64,000 nt of DNA from DATFDN01 sp963767645 (GCA_963767645.1 CAVYEW010000008.1:248001-312000), one strand, 5' to 3'. Positions 36,812-47,899 are shown, counted from the stretch's first letter. Numbers and translations: made by a program. Notes: generated from the letters alone by a model not told the origin.

Positions 36812-38399
36812 TTGACCATCCTCCGCTCCGACATCACCCCGCGCAGCCCGGACTTCGCGGCCAATGCGGCGGCAATGCGCGCGCTGGTTGACGATCTGCG
36901 CGCGCGCGTCGCCGAGGCCGAGCAGGGCGGCGGGGAGGCGGCGCGCAGGCGCCACCTCGCGCGCGGCAAGCTGCTGCCGCGCGAGCGCGTGGCGTCGCTG
37001 ATCGATCCGGGCTCGCCGTTCCTCGAATTGTCGCAGCTCGCCGCGATCGAGATGTACGGCGGCGAGGTGCCGAGCGCCGGCATCATCACCGGCATCGGCC
37101 GCGTGTCGGGGCGTGAATGCGTCATCGTCGCCAACGACGCCACGGTGAAGGGCGGCACCTATTTCCCGATGACGGTGAAGAAGCATCTGCGCGCGCAGGA
37201 GGTGGCGCGGGCGAACCGGCTGCCGTGCATCTACCTGGTGGATTCGGGCGGGGCGTTCCTGCCGATGCAGGACGAGATCTTCCCCGACCGCGAGCATTTC
37301 GGCCGTATCTTCTTCAACCAGGCGAACCTCTCCGCGCAGCGCATTCCGCAGATCGCCGCCGTGCTCGGATCATGCACCGCGGGCGGCGCCTATGTCCCGG
37401 CGATGTGCGACGAGAGCGTGATCGTCCGCAAGCAGGGCACGATCTTCCTCGCCGGCCCGCCGCTGGTGAAGGCGGCGACCGGGGAGGAGGTGTCGGCGGA
37501 GGATCTGGGCGGGGCGGAGGTGCATGCGCGCACCTCCGGCGTGGTCGATCACTACGCGCTGGACGACCGCCATGCGCTCAGCATCTGCCGGCGCATCGTC
37601 GCCGGGCTCAATCTTGTCAAGCGGCCGGAGGTGGAGCTGCGGGCGCCGGTGCCGCCGCGTTACGACCCGGCCGAGCTGCATGGGGTGGTGCCGGCCGACC
37701 TCCGCGCGCCCTATGACGTGCGGGAGGTGATAGCGCGTATCGTGGACGACAGCGAACTCGATGAATTCAAACGATTATATGGCACGACGCTGATTTGCGG
37801 CTTCGCCCATGTCTGGGGCTACCCGGTCGGCATCCTCGCCAATAACGGGATTCTGTTTTCCGAATCGGCGCTTAAGGGGGCGCATTTCATCGAGTTGTGC
37901 GCCCAGCGCGGCATCCCATTGTTGTTCTTGCAAAACATCACCGGATTCATGGTCGGGCGGAAATACGAGGCGGGCGGGAATCGCCAAGGACGGCGCCAAG
38001 CTGGTGACGGCGGTGGCGACGGCTGCGGTGCCGAAGATCACGGTCATCATCGGCGGGAGCTATGGGGCCGGCAATTACGGGATGTGCGGACGGGCCTACG
38101 AGCCGCGCTTCGTCTGGATGTGGCCCAACGCAAGGATCTCGGTGATGGGCGGGGAGCAGGCAGCGAGCGTGCTGGCCACGGTGCGGGGAGGCTTCGAGAG
38201 CGCCGAGGCCGAGGATGCGTTCAAGGCGCCGATCCGGGCCGAGTACGAGGCCAAGGGCCGGCCCTATTACGCGACCGCCCGGCTATGGGACGACGGCATC
38301 ATCGACCCGGCGGAGACGCGGCTGGTGGTGGCTCTATCGCTGTCGGCGGCCCTGAACGCGCCGGTGGGGGAGACGCGCTTCGGCGTGTTCCGGATGTGA
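36812..38399 (+). CDS. liuB: Methylcrotonyl-CoA carboxylase, carboxyltransferase subunit, frameshifted
   Basis: About 528 residues, the family length. Residues 1-20 read [20 protein letters not shown]; then [20 protein letters not shown], the acyl-CoA site [20 protein letters not shown], and GRKYEAGG. There the frame changes (one extra base near 37980) and continues [40 protein letters not shown], ending [13 protein letters not shown] 36812 is the best start. It transfers carboxylate from biotin to 3-methylcrotonyl-CoA. Its stop overlaps the start of the biotin subunit by one base. The indel in so conserved a site is probably an error. Confidence 0.9.
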
Positions 38400-40387
38400 T
38401 GATCCGCACCCTGCTGATCGCCAACCGGGGCGAGATCGCGGTCCGCGTGGCGCGGACGGCACGGCGCATGGGGATCGAGACCGTCGCCGTGTTCTCCGAA
38501 GCGGACGCGCAGGCAATGCACGTCCAGGCGGCCGACCGGGCGGTGCTGATCGGCCCGGCGCCGGCGCGCGAGAGCTATCTCTCGATCGAGCGCATCATCG
38601 AGGCGGCGCGGCGGAGCGGGGCCGATGCGGTGCATCCGGGCTACGGGTTCCTCTCCGAGAACCCCGCCTTCGCGCAGGCCTGTGCCTCGGCCGGCCTGGT
38701 CTTTGTCGGGCCCCCGGCCGAGGCGATGCGCGCGATGGGCTCGAAAGCCTCGGCCAAGGCGCTGATGCGCCGGGCGGGCGTGCCGGTGCTGCCCGGCTAC
38801 GAGGGGGAGGCGCAGGAGCCGGCCTTTCTGGCCGATCAGGCGGCGCGCATCGGCTTTCCCGTGGTCATCAAGGCGGTCTCCGGAGGCGGCGGGCGGGGGA
38901 TGCGCGTAGTCGAGCGGGCGGGCGAGTTCCGCGCCGCGCTGGACTCCGCCCGGCAGGAGGCCGCCTCTGCCTTCGGCGACGACCGCGTGCTGATCGAGCG
39001 CTATCTCTCCCGCCCGCGCCACATCGAGGTGCAAGTCTTCGCCGACACGCACGGCAACGCCGTGCATCTGTTCGAGCGCGACTGCTCGGCGCAGCGGCGG
39101 CATCAGAAGGTGATCGAGGAGGCGCCGGCCCCGGGCCTCGACCCGGACCGCCGCGAGGCGATGGGCGCGGCCGCCGTCGCCTGTGCGGGGGCAGTCGGGT
39201 ATGTCGGCGCCGGGACGGTGGAGTTCGTCGCCGACGCCGAGGGCTTCTACTTCCTGGAGATGAACACCCGCTTGCAGGTCGAGCACCCGGTGACGGAGAT
39301 GGTGACGGGCTTCGACCTGGTCGAATGGCAGCTCCGCGTCGCCGCCGGCGAGGCGTTGCCGGCGGCGCAGGCGGAGATCGGCCTTTCAGGCCACGCCATC
39401 GAGGCGCGGCTCTATGCCGAGGACCCGGCCCGCGACTTCGCGCCCTCCGTCGGGCGCATCGTGCGGCTGCGCCTGCCCCAAGGTGAAGGCGTGCGGGTCG
39501 ATGCCGGCGTGCGCGCGGGCGATACGGTCAGCGTCCATTACGATGCCATGATCGCCAAGGTGATCTGCCACGGCGCTGACCGCGACGAGGCACTGGCGCG
39601 GCTGCAACGGGCGCTGGCCGAGAGCGAGATCGCGGGGGTGGCGAGCAATCTCGACCTGCTGGCGCGCATTGCCGCGCACCCGGATTTCGCGGCCGGCGGC
39701 ATCGACACCGGCTTCATTGCCCGGGAGGCGGCGAGCCTGCTCGCGCCGCAGCGTGCCCCGCCCCCGGAAGCGCTGGCGGTTGCCGCGCTCGGCGTGCTGG
39801 CCGGCGAAGCGGCCGGTGCCGAGGTGCGGGCGCGCGGCTCGCATGACCCGTTCTCGCCCTGGCATGCCCGCACCGGCTGGTGGCTGAACGCGACGCGCGA
39901 GCGTACGCTCGCCTTCGCCGCCGGCGATGCGGCCGTGCCGGTGACGGTGCGCCCCGAGTCCGGCTTCTGGCGGATCGAGGCGGGCGGGACGGTGCTGGCC
40001 GGTAGCGCGGGCTTCGAGGGCGACGAGCTTGCGGTCTCGCTCGACGGGATGCGCGCCCGCGCGGGCTTCGCCCGGACCGGCAATGCGGTGCTGGTGCGCT
40101 GGCGAGGGGAGAGCTGGCGCCTCGGCTTGCCCGACCCGGAGGCCGCGATCGAGGCGGACGAGGCGGCCGGCGGGCGGCTGCTCGCCCCGATCCCGGGGCA
40201 GGTGACGTCGGTTGCGGCCGAGCCGGGCCAATCCGTTACGCGCGGCGAGGTGCTAGTCGTGCTGGAGGCGATGAAGACCGTGTTCCGCCTGCCCGCCCCG
40301 GCCGACGGCGTGGTGGCGGAGGTGGCGTGTCGCCCCGGCGACACGGTGGAGGAAGGCCAGCTTCTGGTCAGCTTCGTTGAAGCCTGA
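38399..40387 (+). CDS. liuD: Methylcrotonyl-CoA carboxylase, biotin-carboxylase subunit
   Basis: 662 residues. Biotin carboxylase N-domain ([20 protein letters not shown]), ATP-grasp domain with the glycine-rich loop [14 protein letters not shown] and [21 protein letters not shown]-domain, a linker BT domain, and a biotinyl domain with the biotin Lys626 in LEAMKTVF. It carboxylates its own biotin with bicarbonate and ATP and passes it to the subunit encoded by the preceding gene. Assignment to methylcrotonyl- rather than propionyl- or acetyl-CoA carboxylase rests mainly on context: liuA and liuB precede it. Confidence 0.9.
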   Translation: MIRTLLIANRGEIAVRVARTARRMGIETVAVFSEADAQAMHVQAADRAVLIGPAPARESYLSIERIIEAARRSGADAVHPGYGFLSENPAFAQACASAGLVFVGPPAEAMRAMGSKASAKALMRRAGVPVLPGYEGEAQEPAFLADQAARIGFPVVIKAVSGGGGRGMRVVERAGEFRAALDSARQEAASAFGDDRVLIERYLSRPRHIEVQVFADTHGNAVHLFERDCSAQRRHQKVIEEAPAPGLDPDRREAMGAAAVACAGAVGYVGAGTVEFVADAEGFYFLEMNTRLQVEHPVTEMVTGFDLVEWQLRVAAGEALPAAQAEIGLSGHAIEARLYAEDPARDFAPSVGRIVRLRLPQGEGVRVDAGVRAGDTVSVHYDAMIAKVICHGADRDEALARLQRALAESEIAGVASNLDLLARIAAHPDFAAGGIDTGFIAREAASLLAPQRAPPPEALAVAALGVLAGEAAGAEVRARGSHDPFSPWHARTGWWLNATRERTLAFAAGDAAVPVTVRPESGFWRIEAGGTVLAGSAGFEGDELAVSLDGMRARAGFARTGNAVLVRWRGESWRLGLPDPEAAIEADEAAGGRLLAPIPGQVTSVAAEPGQSVTRGEVLVVLEAMKTVFRLPAPADGVVAEVACRPGDTVEEGQLLVSFVEA

Positions 40388-40432
40388 CGCGGGCAGCCGC
40401 GTTGAACGGTCAATCATAGAGGAGGAGATGCC

Positions 40433-41774
40433 ATGGCGGGACTGGGGGTGCTCACCGACCCGAACGCGGAGCCGATCGAGCGCGAAACGATGCGTCGGGT
40501 CACGAGGCGGCTGATCCCGCTGCTGATGATCTGCTACTTCGTCGGCTATCTCGACCGGGTGAACGTGAGCTTCGCCTCGCTCACGATGAACCGCGACCTG
40601 CACCTCTCGCCCGCCGTCTTCGGCTTCGGCGGCGGCATATTCTTCCTGGGCTACTTCCTGTTCGAGGTTCCGTCGAACCTGATGCTGGAGCGCGTCGGCG
40701 CCAGGACCTGGATCGCGCGCATCCTCGTCACCTGGGGCATCATCTCGGCGTGCACGGCAACCGTGGTGGGCGAGAAATCGTTCTACGGTATCCGGTTCCT
40801 GCTGGGCCTGGCGGAAGCCGGGTTCTATCCGGGGATCATCCTCTACCTGACCTGGTGGTTCCCCTCGTATTACCGGTCGCGGATCATCGGGCTGTTCATG
40901 ACCGCGATCCCGATCTCCGTCGTACTCGGCTCCATCGTCTCGGGCTGGATCCTCAGCTTCGACCAGGCCTGGGGGCTGGCGGGCTGGCAGTGGCTGTTCG
41001 TGATCGAAGGCGTTCCGGCCGCCATCCTGGGCGTGATCGTGTTTTTCTTCCTGACCGACCAGCCCGAGGGAGCGCACTGGCTCGCGCCCGAGCAGCGCAC
41101 TTGGCTCGCCAAGCGGATCGCCGAGGAGCGCGCGCACCGCGAGACGGTGCGCCACTACGCCCTGGGCGAGACCTTGCGGAACGGGCGGGTCTGGGGGCTG
41201 ACCTTGGTCTATTTCGGCCAGAATGTCGCGGGGTATGGGCTCGTGCTGTTCCTGCCGCAGATAATCAAGCGCTTCGGCGTGAGCGACGTGCAGACCGGCT
41301 TGCTGAACGCCATCCCGTTCGTCTTCGCGGCGGTCGCGATGGTGCTCTGGGGTCTGCATTCGGATCGCACCGGGCGAGCGCAACATGCACTGCGCGGCGG
41401 CGTGCTTCGTGGCCTTCGCCGGGCTTGCGGTGTGCGTCTTGCTTCGAAAATCCCGTATGCCCTGATGGTGGCGATCATTGCCGCCCAGATGGGCCAGAGC
41501 CGCGATCGCGCCCACCTTCTGGACGCTGCCGACGGCGATGCTGTCGGGAACGGCGGCGGCGGGCGGCATCGCGCTCATCAACGCGGTGGGCAATCTGGGC
41601 GGCTTCGTCGGCCCCTACGCAATGGGTCTGATCCGTGGCTACACGGGCAGCTTCGGTCTGGGCCTGCTCGCCATCTCCGCCGGCGCATTAGTCGCCGGAA
41701 TCGTGGTGCTGGCACTCGGCCATGACCGCCGGCTGGAGCGCATCGAGGGGCGGGCCGCGACGCCGGCGGAGTAG
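40433..41774 (+). CDS. MFS transporter, anion:cation symporter (ACS) type, frameshifted
   Basis: About 445 residues. First half intact: RRLIPLLMICYFVGYLDRVN, the ACS start, FEVPSNLMLERVGARTWIAR, and the RFLLGLAEAGFYPGIILYLT motif typical of phthalate/tartrate/glucarate carriers. From about 41384 to 41490 the frame changes three times (GERNMHCAAACFVAFAGLAV appears in another frame), then APTFWTLPTAMLSGTAAAGG and the last two helices, ending RAATPAE. Twelve membrane helices in total. Carries an organic anion; ligand unknown. Follows liuD by 45 bases and may be in the same transcript. The cluster of three breaks could mean real decay, but assembly error is equally possible. Confidence 0.75.
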
Positions 41775-41777
41775 CGA

Positions 41778-42506
41778 TTAGAGATACCCGGTCCCCATCT
41801 CCTGCGCGAAGCGGGCGGGGTCGCCTTCCCAGACGATGCGCGCGTGCTCCAGCACGTACACGCGATCGGCATGCGGTAGGGCGAAGGTCACGTTCTGCTC
41901 GCCGAGCAGGACCGTGATCCTGGTGGTATCGCGCAGACGGGCCAGCGCCTTCGAGAGCTGCTCCAGGATCACCGGCGCCAGCCCCATCGTCGGCTCGTCC
42001 AGGATCAGCAGCTTCGGCTGCATCATCAGCGCCCGCGCGATCGCGAGCATCTGCTGCTCGCCACCCGACAGCGTGCGGGCGGCTTGGCGGCGGCGTTCCC
42101 GCAGGATGGGGAACAGGTCGAGCAGCCAGCCGAGCTGGGTGCGGCGCGCGTTGGCCGGCAGGTGCTGCCCGCCGAGATCGAGATTCTCCTGGACGCTGAG
42201 ATCGCCGAACAGCTCGCGCGTCTCCGGGCACTGCACGATGCCGCCCCGCGCGATCACGGCGGCGCTGCGTCCCTTCAGCGGCGCACCTTCCCAGCGGATT
42301 TCGCCCTGATAGGGGATCAGGCCGGAAATCGCGTTGAACAGCGTCGTCTTGCCGGCGCCGTTCAGGCCGACGATGGAGACGAACTCGCCGTCGAGGACAT
42401 GGATCGAGACCTGCTGGAGCGCCTGCGCCTTGCCGTACAGCACGTCGATGCCGCGCACATCGAGCAGCGGTCTGGCCTTGGCGGGCCGATACCTCCGGCC
42501 GGGCAT
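41778..42506 (-). CDS. livF: Branched-chain amino acid ABC transporter ATP-binding protein
   Basis: 242 residues. Walker A GLNGAGKT, the LivF-type PETRELFGDLSVQENLDLG, signature TLSGGEQQMLAIARALMMQP, Walker B LLILDEPTMGLAP and H-loop variant LLGEQNVTFAL. The MGLAP after Walker B and the EQN in place of a catalytic-type H-loop mark LivF. Last gene of the operon livK-livH-livM-livG-livF on the minus strand. The first about 12 residues overlap the tail of livG. Confidence 0.9.
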   Translation of the reverse strand: MPGRRYRPAKARPLLDVRGIDVLYGKAQALQQVSIHVLDGEFVSIVGLNGAGKTTLFNAISGLIPYQGEIRWEGAPLKGRSAAVIARGGIVQCPETRELFGDLSVQENLDLGGQHLPANARRTQLGWLLDLFPILRERRRQAARTLSGGEQQMLAIARALMMQPKLLILDEPTMGLAPVILEQLSKALARLRDTTRITVLLGEQNVTFALPHADRVYVLEHARIVWEGDPARFAQEMGTGYL

Positions 42507-43254
42507 GGGTCTCGATCCGGCCGCCGAGATAGACCCGGCGCACCGTCTCGTCGCGCATCACCTCCTCGGCGGTGCCCTCGGCGATGCGCTCGCCGAGATA
42601 CATTGCGAGCACGCGATCGACCAGGGCGGCCACGCCCTTGACGTTGTGATCGACCAGCAGCACCGCGCGCCCGTCCCGGCGGAAGCTGTCGATCAGGGCG
42701 GAAAAGTCCGCGACCTCGGCCGCGGTCAGCCCGGCGAACGGCTCGTCCACCAGCACCACCTTTGGATCGCGTGCCAGGGCCTTCGCCATCTCCATCCGCC
42801 GCAAATCGGCGAAGGGCAGGGTTCCGGGCCGGCGGTCGAGCACCGCGCCGAGGCCGACGCGCGCGGCGATCTCACGCGCCCTGGCATCGATATGCGGGGC
42901 GGCGGCCAGCCGGAACAGCGAGTCCGGCAGCAGCGCCAGCTTGATGTTCTCCAGCACCGTTTGCCGGTGCAGCGGGCGCGAGTGCTGAAAGACGATGCCA
43001 ATTCCCTGGCGGGCGATGCGGTGCGTGGGCCAGCCGGCCAGGTCCACGCCCTCCAGCGTGACCCGACCGGCATTCGGCCGCTCGATTCCCATCACCAGCT
43101 TCATCACGGTGGACTTGCCGGAGCCGTTCGGGCCGATCAGGCCCAGGATCTCGCCGGGGCGGATCTCGAAGCCGATGTCCTTGACCGCGACCAGCCCGCC
43201 GAAGCGCTTGGTAAGGCCCCGGACGGCGAGGATCGGTTCGGCCGGGCGGGTCAC
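42507..43254 (-). CDS. livG: Branched-chain amino acid ABC transporter ATP-binding protein
   Basis: About 249 residues up to the livF start. Walker A GPNGSGKS, LivG loop GIGIVFQHSRPLHRQTVLEN, signature-like LPFADLRRMEMAKALARDPK (degenerate LSGG), Walker B VVLVDEPFAGL and H-loop LLVDHNVKGV. GTG start 43254 overlaps the livM stop. No stop codon occurs in frame where LivG proteins end; the frame runs on through livF as non-protein sequence. Either a base is missing or extra near 42500, or the two ATPases are fused through such an indel. The end given is therefore approximate. Confidence 0.82.
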
Positions 43255-44178
43255 GAGCGCGCCTTCGGCCGGAAGGCCCAGCCTAGCACGCCGTCGGGGA
43301 AGAACAGGATCACCACCAGCGCGATCCCCGACACGACAAAGGTGTTCAGCTGCCCGATCGGGCGCAGCAGCTCGTCGAACAGAAGGAGGAAGATCGCGCC
43401 AAGGATGCCGCCCACGATCGTGCGCCGCCCGCCGAAGATGACGGCAATGATGATCTGCACGGCGATGCTGAGATCGACCACGGTATCGACCGAAGCGGTG
43501 CCCTGGTAGAAGGTCAGCAATCCGCCGGCGAGGCCGGAGAACAGGGCGCTGATGCAGAACGCGGCGATCCGGTGCTTGGTGACGTTGAACCCGAGCGCCG
43601 CCGCCTCGACCGGGTCCTGGCCCGTCGCTTGCAGGATCAGCCCCAACGCGGATCGGGAGATGCCGTAGAGGATGCAGGCTGAGACGACCATGAAGCCGAG
43701 CGCGTACCAGTAGTTCGCGGCCGCGCTGATCGAGAGTACGTCGGGCACCATCATGCCGATCTCGCCCCCGGTGACGCCGGCGAAGATGACGATGGCGTCC
43801 AGCAGCAACAGTACCGGCGACCAGCGTGACCAGCCCGAAATAGGGGCCGCGCAGCCGCAGCGCCGGCAGCGCCAGAAGCAGCCCCCCGACCACCGCTATC
43901 GCCGTGCCGCCGAGCAGGGCGAGCGGGATGCCGACTCCGTGGCTGTCGAGGATGCCGGCGCCGTAGGCACCGAGGCCGATCAGGAAGGTGGGGCCGAAAT
44001 TCACCATGCCGGCGAAGCCGAACAGCAGGTCCCAGCCCATGGCGAACACGGCGAGGTAGAACGCGGTGGTGAACACGCCGAGATAGTAGCCGCCCAGCCA
44101 AGCCGGCGCGGTGCCGCCGAGGATCACCAGCGCGACCGCGGCCCACGCGCCCGGACGCTTGAGCCGCAGCGTCCTCAT
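43251..44178 (-). CDS. livM: Branched-chain amino acid ABC transporter permease, frameshifted
   Basis: About 309 residues. First frame: AWAAVALVILGGTAPAWLGG, FAMGWDLLFGFAGMVNFGPT (the LivM N-G-P-T/N-x-G motif), LALPALRLRGPYFGLVTLVA. Near 43815 the frame changes and continues LLLDAIVIFAGVTGGEIGMM, GQDPVEAAALGFNVTKHRIA, the EAA-like loop, and ends FFPDGVLGWAFRPKARS. ATG 44178 overlaps the livH stop. Eight or nine membrane helices. Probably one base-call error. Confidence 0.87.
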
Positions 44179-45050
44179 CGGCGCCCGAGTAGCCCTTGGG
44201 GCCGCACATAGAGCGCCATGACCAGGATGATCAGCGCCGGGATCGGCCGCAAGGTGGGCGCGATCAGATAGGCGGTCAGCGTCTCGGCATAGCCCACCAC
44301 GTAGGCGGCGAGCAGCGAGCCGGGCACGCTTCCCAGGCCGCCGAGGATGACCACGGTGAAGGCGCTCGCGGTGAGGTTGCCGGCATTCGCCGAACTGACG
44401 CCGAAGAACGAGGCGAGCAGCACGCCGGCCAGCCCCGCGAGCAGGCCGTAGATGGTCCAGACCACGAGGTAGATGCGCGACAGCTCGAAGCCGAGCAAGG
44501 TCAGCCCGCGCGGGTTGATGGAGGCGGCCAGGAGCTGCTTGCCGAGGCGGGTGTGGTTGACCAGCAGCCAGAGCAGCCCGATCGAAGCCCAGCAGACCGC
44601 CGCGATCAGCAGCTCGTTGCGCGGCGTGCGCACGCCGCCGATGCTCATCACGCCGGGCACCAGGGCCGGAAGCGTCACCGGATTGTCGGTGAACAGGTAG
44701 TTCATGCCGACCTGGATCATGATGCCCCAGAGCAGCGTGCCGGTGAGGATGAAGATCTCCTCCTCCTCGGGCGGGATCGCGCGCGACCGCTGGATCGGCC
44801 GCACCACCAGGAAATAGGTGACGTAGGAGGCGATCAGCCCGCACAGCAGCCCGAACGCCGCGCCGCCGTAGGGGCCGGCGCCGTGGTTGACCGACAGCCA
44901 CCAGCCGAGCAGGGCGGCGATCAGCATGATCCCGCCATGCGCGAGATTGAGCACGCCGCAGACGCCGAACATCAGCGTGAACCCGACGGCGCCGAGGCCG
45001 TAGAGCGCGCTGATGGCGAAGCCGTCGATCAGTATTTGGAGCGCAAGCAT
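44175..45050 (-). CDS. livH: Branched-chain amino acid ABC transporter permease
   Basis: 291 residues, eight hydrophobic segments. LivH motifs: GAVGFTLMFGVCGVLNLAHG near the start, the cytoplasmic loop LLAASINPRGLTLLGFELSR, and GGLGSVPGSLLAAYVVGYAE before the last helices. Forms the membrane channel with LivM. Intact. Stop overlaps livM start (ATGA). Confidence 0.92.
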   Translation of the reverse strand: MLALQILIDGFAISALYGLGAVGFTLMFGVCGVLNLAHGGIMLIAALLGWWLSVNHGAGPYGGAAFGLLCGLIASYVTYFLVVRPIQRSRAIPPEEEEIFILTGTLLWGIMIQVGMNYLFTDNPVTLPALVPGVMSIGGVRTPRNELLIAAVCWASIGLLWLLVNHTRLGKQLLAASINPRGLTLLGFELSRIYLVVWTIYGLLAGLAGVLLASFFGVSSANAGNLTASAFTVVILGGLGSVPGSLLAAYVVGYAETLTAYLIAPTLRPIPALIILVMALYVRPQGLLGRR

Positions 45051-45078
45051 CGACGGGCGTGTGGCCCTCGGAAAGCCA

Positions 45079-46335
45079 TTACTTCGCCGCGGCCTGCTGC
45101 GGCAGCTTCACGAAGGATGGAAAGACTAGCTTTTCCGAGCACTTGCCGGCCGGCCAGATGCAGACCTGCTTGCCGTTCTGCCACTGGACGAAGATGCCGG
45201 TGACCCAGTCGGGGCCGTATTTCAGGGCGTGGGTGAATTCATCGTTCCGGCCGTAATAGCCGATATGGCCCGTCGCGCCATCCATGCTGGTCTTTTCCAT
45301 CTCGGCCACGATCTTGTCGGGATCGGTGGAGCCGGCCTGCCTGATCGCCTCGATGAACGCCATCGTCCCGTCATAGGAGCTGAACCCGGTGAAGGCCGGG
45401 AAAGTGTGGTACTTGGCTTGGTAGGCGTTCTGCACGGCGAGCGTCACCGGGCTGAGGGCCACGCCCGGCGCCGAGCCGGTCTGGGTGATGACGCCCTCGG
45501 TCGCGCCGTTGGTGCTCTTCCAGAACGTGTCGTTGCTGGCCTGCGCGCTGATGCCCGCCATCGGGATCGGCACCTGCTGGGAGTGCCACTGCACCGTCGG
45601 CTGCACGCCGACATGCGCGATGCCCATGACCATGACGTCCGGATGCTTCGCCTCGACCTGGTTGAAGATCGGCGTGAAGTCCGTCGTGTCGGGGTTGAAG
45701 CTCACCAGGTCGAGGACATTGAGCCCTGACTTGGGCAGGCATTTCTGGTACGCGGCGTCGAGCGGCTTGGTCCAGTCGGCGTCCTCGCTGACGATCGCGG
45801 CGGTCTTCATGTGCAACTGCTGCACCAGCAAGTCGCGCGAGGAGTCGCAGACTGACGTGGCGAGGATCGGCGAGGGGAACCAGCCCTCGAACATGTACTT
45901 GAACTGGTCGTACTTGTCGTGGACCTGCTTGCTGATCAGGTCGCTCGCCGCGGCCGGGGTCAGGGTCGGCATGTGCAGGCGCGCAGCCCAGGGCTCGATG
46001 GCCAGCGCCACCTCGCTGATGAAGGTGGTGACGACGGCGGCGACATGGTCCTGCTGCGCCAGCCGCTGGAAGGCGCGCACCGCGTCGGCAGCGGAGGCAT
46101 GGTCGTCATAGGCCACGATCTCGACCTTGCGGCCGTTGATGCCGCCATGCGCGTTGACCTCGTCGGCCGCGAGCTGCGCGCCTCGGGCGATCGGCTCGCC
46201 CACGACGGCCGAGAACTCGCTGACCACGCCGATCTTGATGGGTGGATCAGCGGCTGATGCGACAAGGGGAGCAAGCGTGATCGAAGCGGCCGCTGTTGCG
46301 AACAGCGCAAACCGGCACGCGATTGTATGCGTCAT
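45079..46335 (-). CDS. Branched-chain amino acid-type ABC transporter substrate-binding protein
   Basis: 418 residues, signal peptide MTHTIACRFALFATAAASIT ending VASAA. Type I binding fold: IKIGVVSEFSAVVGEPIARG, NAHGGINGRKVEIVAYDDHA, AAVVTTFISEVALAIEPWAA. C-terminal Cys pair in KQVCIWPAGKCSEK. ATG 46335 has GGGAGAT upstream. It is the receptor of the liv operon downstream; leucine/isoleucine/valine, or related acids and amides, are possible ligands. The position near leucine catabolism genes favours an amino acid but does not prove it. Confidence 0.88.
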   Translation of the reverse strand: MTHTIACRFALFATAAASITLAPLVASAADPPIKIGVVSEFSAVVGEPIARGAQLAADEVNAHGGINGRKVEIVAYDDHASAADAVRAFQRLAQQDHVAAVVTTFISEVALAIEPWAARLHMPTLTPAAASDLISKQVHDKYDQFKYMFEGWFPSPILATSVCDSSRDLLVQQLHMKTAAIVSEDADWTKPLDAAYQKCLPKSGLNVLDLVSFNPDTTDFTPIFNQVEAKHPDVMVMGIAHVGVQPTVQWHSQQVPIPMAGISAQASNDTFWKSTNGATEGVITQTGSAPGVALSPVTLAVQNAYQAKYHTFPAFTGFSSYDGTMAFIEAIRQAGSTDPDKIVAEMEKTSMDGATGHIGYYGRNDEFTHALKYGPDWVTGIFVQWQNGKQVCIWPAGKCSEKLVFPSFVKLPQQAAAK

Positions 46336-46471
46336 GCGGACGATCTCCCGGATACCCCTGTTTGTGGCCCGATGGTTCGGAACCATTTCAGGTCATTGCG
46401 GGTCTTGCGTCAATTTATAGATTGTGCCGCCGTTTGCAGCACACGAGTTGCGGGCCGGTGGGGAGGACGAG

Positions 46472-47875
46472 ATGGGAACACGGGACGGGGCGATCGCGCG
46501 GGCGCTGGCGCATTTCGATTCTGGCGGCTTCCGCGCTCAGTTGGCCGAATTGGTTGCGATCCCCAGCACCTCGCAGGAGGAAGCGCACGCTTCCGACGTG
46601 GCGCGCTACCTGGCGGACGCGATCCGTCCCTGGCTCGAACGGCTCGGCTTCACGGTTGCGATCCACCCCAACCCGGCTGCGGGAAAGGGCGCCGGACCGA
46701 TCCTGCTCGCCGAGCGCATGGAGGACGGGTTGCGCCCCACGGTCGTCACCTACGGGCACGGCGACACGGTGCGCGGGCTGGAGGCGCAATGGAGCGAGGG
46801 GATCGCGCCGTGGCGCCTGACCGAGCGCGGGGAGCGCTGGTACGGACGGGGCAGCGCCGACAACAAGGGCCAGCACGCGCTGAACCTCGCCGCGCTGGAG
46901 GCGGTGCTGGCCGAGCGGGACGGGCGGCTCGGGTTCAACCTGAAGCTGGTGTTGGAGACGAGCGAGGAGCGCGGATCGCCGGGGCTGCGGGAGTTCGTGC
47001 AGGCGCATCGCGAGCGTCTGGAAGGCGACGTGCTGATCGGCAGCGACGGCCCACGGGTCGCGCCCGAGACCCCGACCATCGCGACGGGCACGCGCGGCAC
47101 CTTCCACTTCGATCTGACAGTGGCGCTGCGGCCGGGCGGGGTGCATTCGGGCCATTGGGGCGGGCTGATCGCGGACCCGGCGGTGGTGCTGTCGCATGCC
47201 ATCGCCTGCATCATCGACCGGCACGGCCGCATCCTGGTCCGCGACTGGCTGCCCGAAGGCGGCGTGCCCGGGCCGGTGCGGGCGGCCCTGGCCGGCTGTC
47301 CGGTGGAGGGCGGGGTGGAGGCGCCGGAGATCGACCCCTCCTGGGGCGAGCCGGGGCTCAGCGCCGCCGAGAAGATCTATGGCTGGAACAGCTTCATCGT
47401 GCTCGCGATGACCTCCGGGCGACCGGACAACCCGGTGAACGCGGTGGCATCCGACGCGCGCGCCCATTGCCAGATCCGCTACACGGCCGATTCCGACCCG
47501 GCCGGCTTCGCCCCGGCGCTGCGCCGGCATCTCGACGCGGCGGGCTTCCCGGAGGTGCGGATCGAAGGCGCCGGCGTGCGAATGCCGGCCAGCCGGACCG
47601 ATCCGGCGCATCCCTGGGTGCGCTGGGCCGCCGGCAGCATGGCGCGCAGCCTGGGCCGGCCGGTTCAGGTGATCCCGAACTCCTCGGGCGGGCTACCTGG
47701 CGACGTGTTCGCCGATCATCTGGGCGTGCCGCTGATCTGGGTGCCGCACAGCTACAATGGCTGCCGCCAGCACGGCCCGGACGAGCACTTGCTGGTTGCG
47801 CCGGCGCGCGAGGGGATCGCGGCGATGGCCGGGCTCTGGTGGGACCTGGGCGAGCCGGGCACTCCCCGTAGCTGA
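46472..47875 (+). CDS. M20 family metallopeptidase
   Basis: 467 residues, cytosolic. Zinc ligands: His in VVTYGHGDTV, bridging Asp in GRGSADNKGQ, catalytic Glu-Glu in ETSEERGSPG, Asp in IGSDGPRVAP, and late His in WVPHSYNGCRQHGPDEHL. A dimerisation (lid) domain lies in the middle (GTRGTFHFDLTVALRPGGVH). Closest in layout to the long M20 peptidases with dipeptidase activity. ATG 46472 follows GGGAGGA. Upstream of it is the divergent liv operon. Confidence 0.88.
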   Translation: MGTRDGAIARALAHFDSGGFRAQLAELVAIPSTSQEEAHASDVARYLADAIRPWLERLGFTVAIHPNPAAGKGAGPILLAERMEDGLRPTVVTYGHGDTVRGLEAQWSEGIAPWRLTERGERWYGRGSADNKGQHALNLAALEAVLAERDGRLGFNLKLVLETSEERGSPGLREFVQAHRERLEGDVLIGSDGPRVAPETPTIATGTRGTFHFDLTVALRPGGVHSGHWGGLIADPAVVLSHAIACIIDRHGRILVRDWLPEGGVPGPVRAALAGCPVEGGVEAPEIDPSWGEPGLSAAEKIYGWNSFIVLAMTSGRPDNPVNAVASDARAHCQIRYTADSDPAGFAPALRRHLDAAGFPEVRIEGAGVRMPASRTDPAHPWVRWAAGSMARSLGRPVQVIPNSSGGLPGDVFADHLGVPLIWVPHSYNGCRQHGPDEHLLVAPAREGIAAMAGLWWDLGEPGTPRS

Positions 47876-47899
47876 CGCGCCGCTTGCATCGACGGATCT

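Noticed and set aside
41578..44901. 1107-codon minus-strand open frame across the liv operon
   Set aside because: It is a chance join of livG with frames of livH, livM and livF; only parts of it are protein-like.
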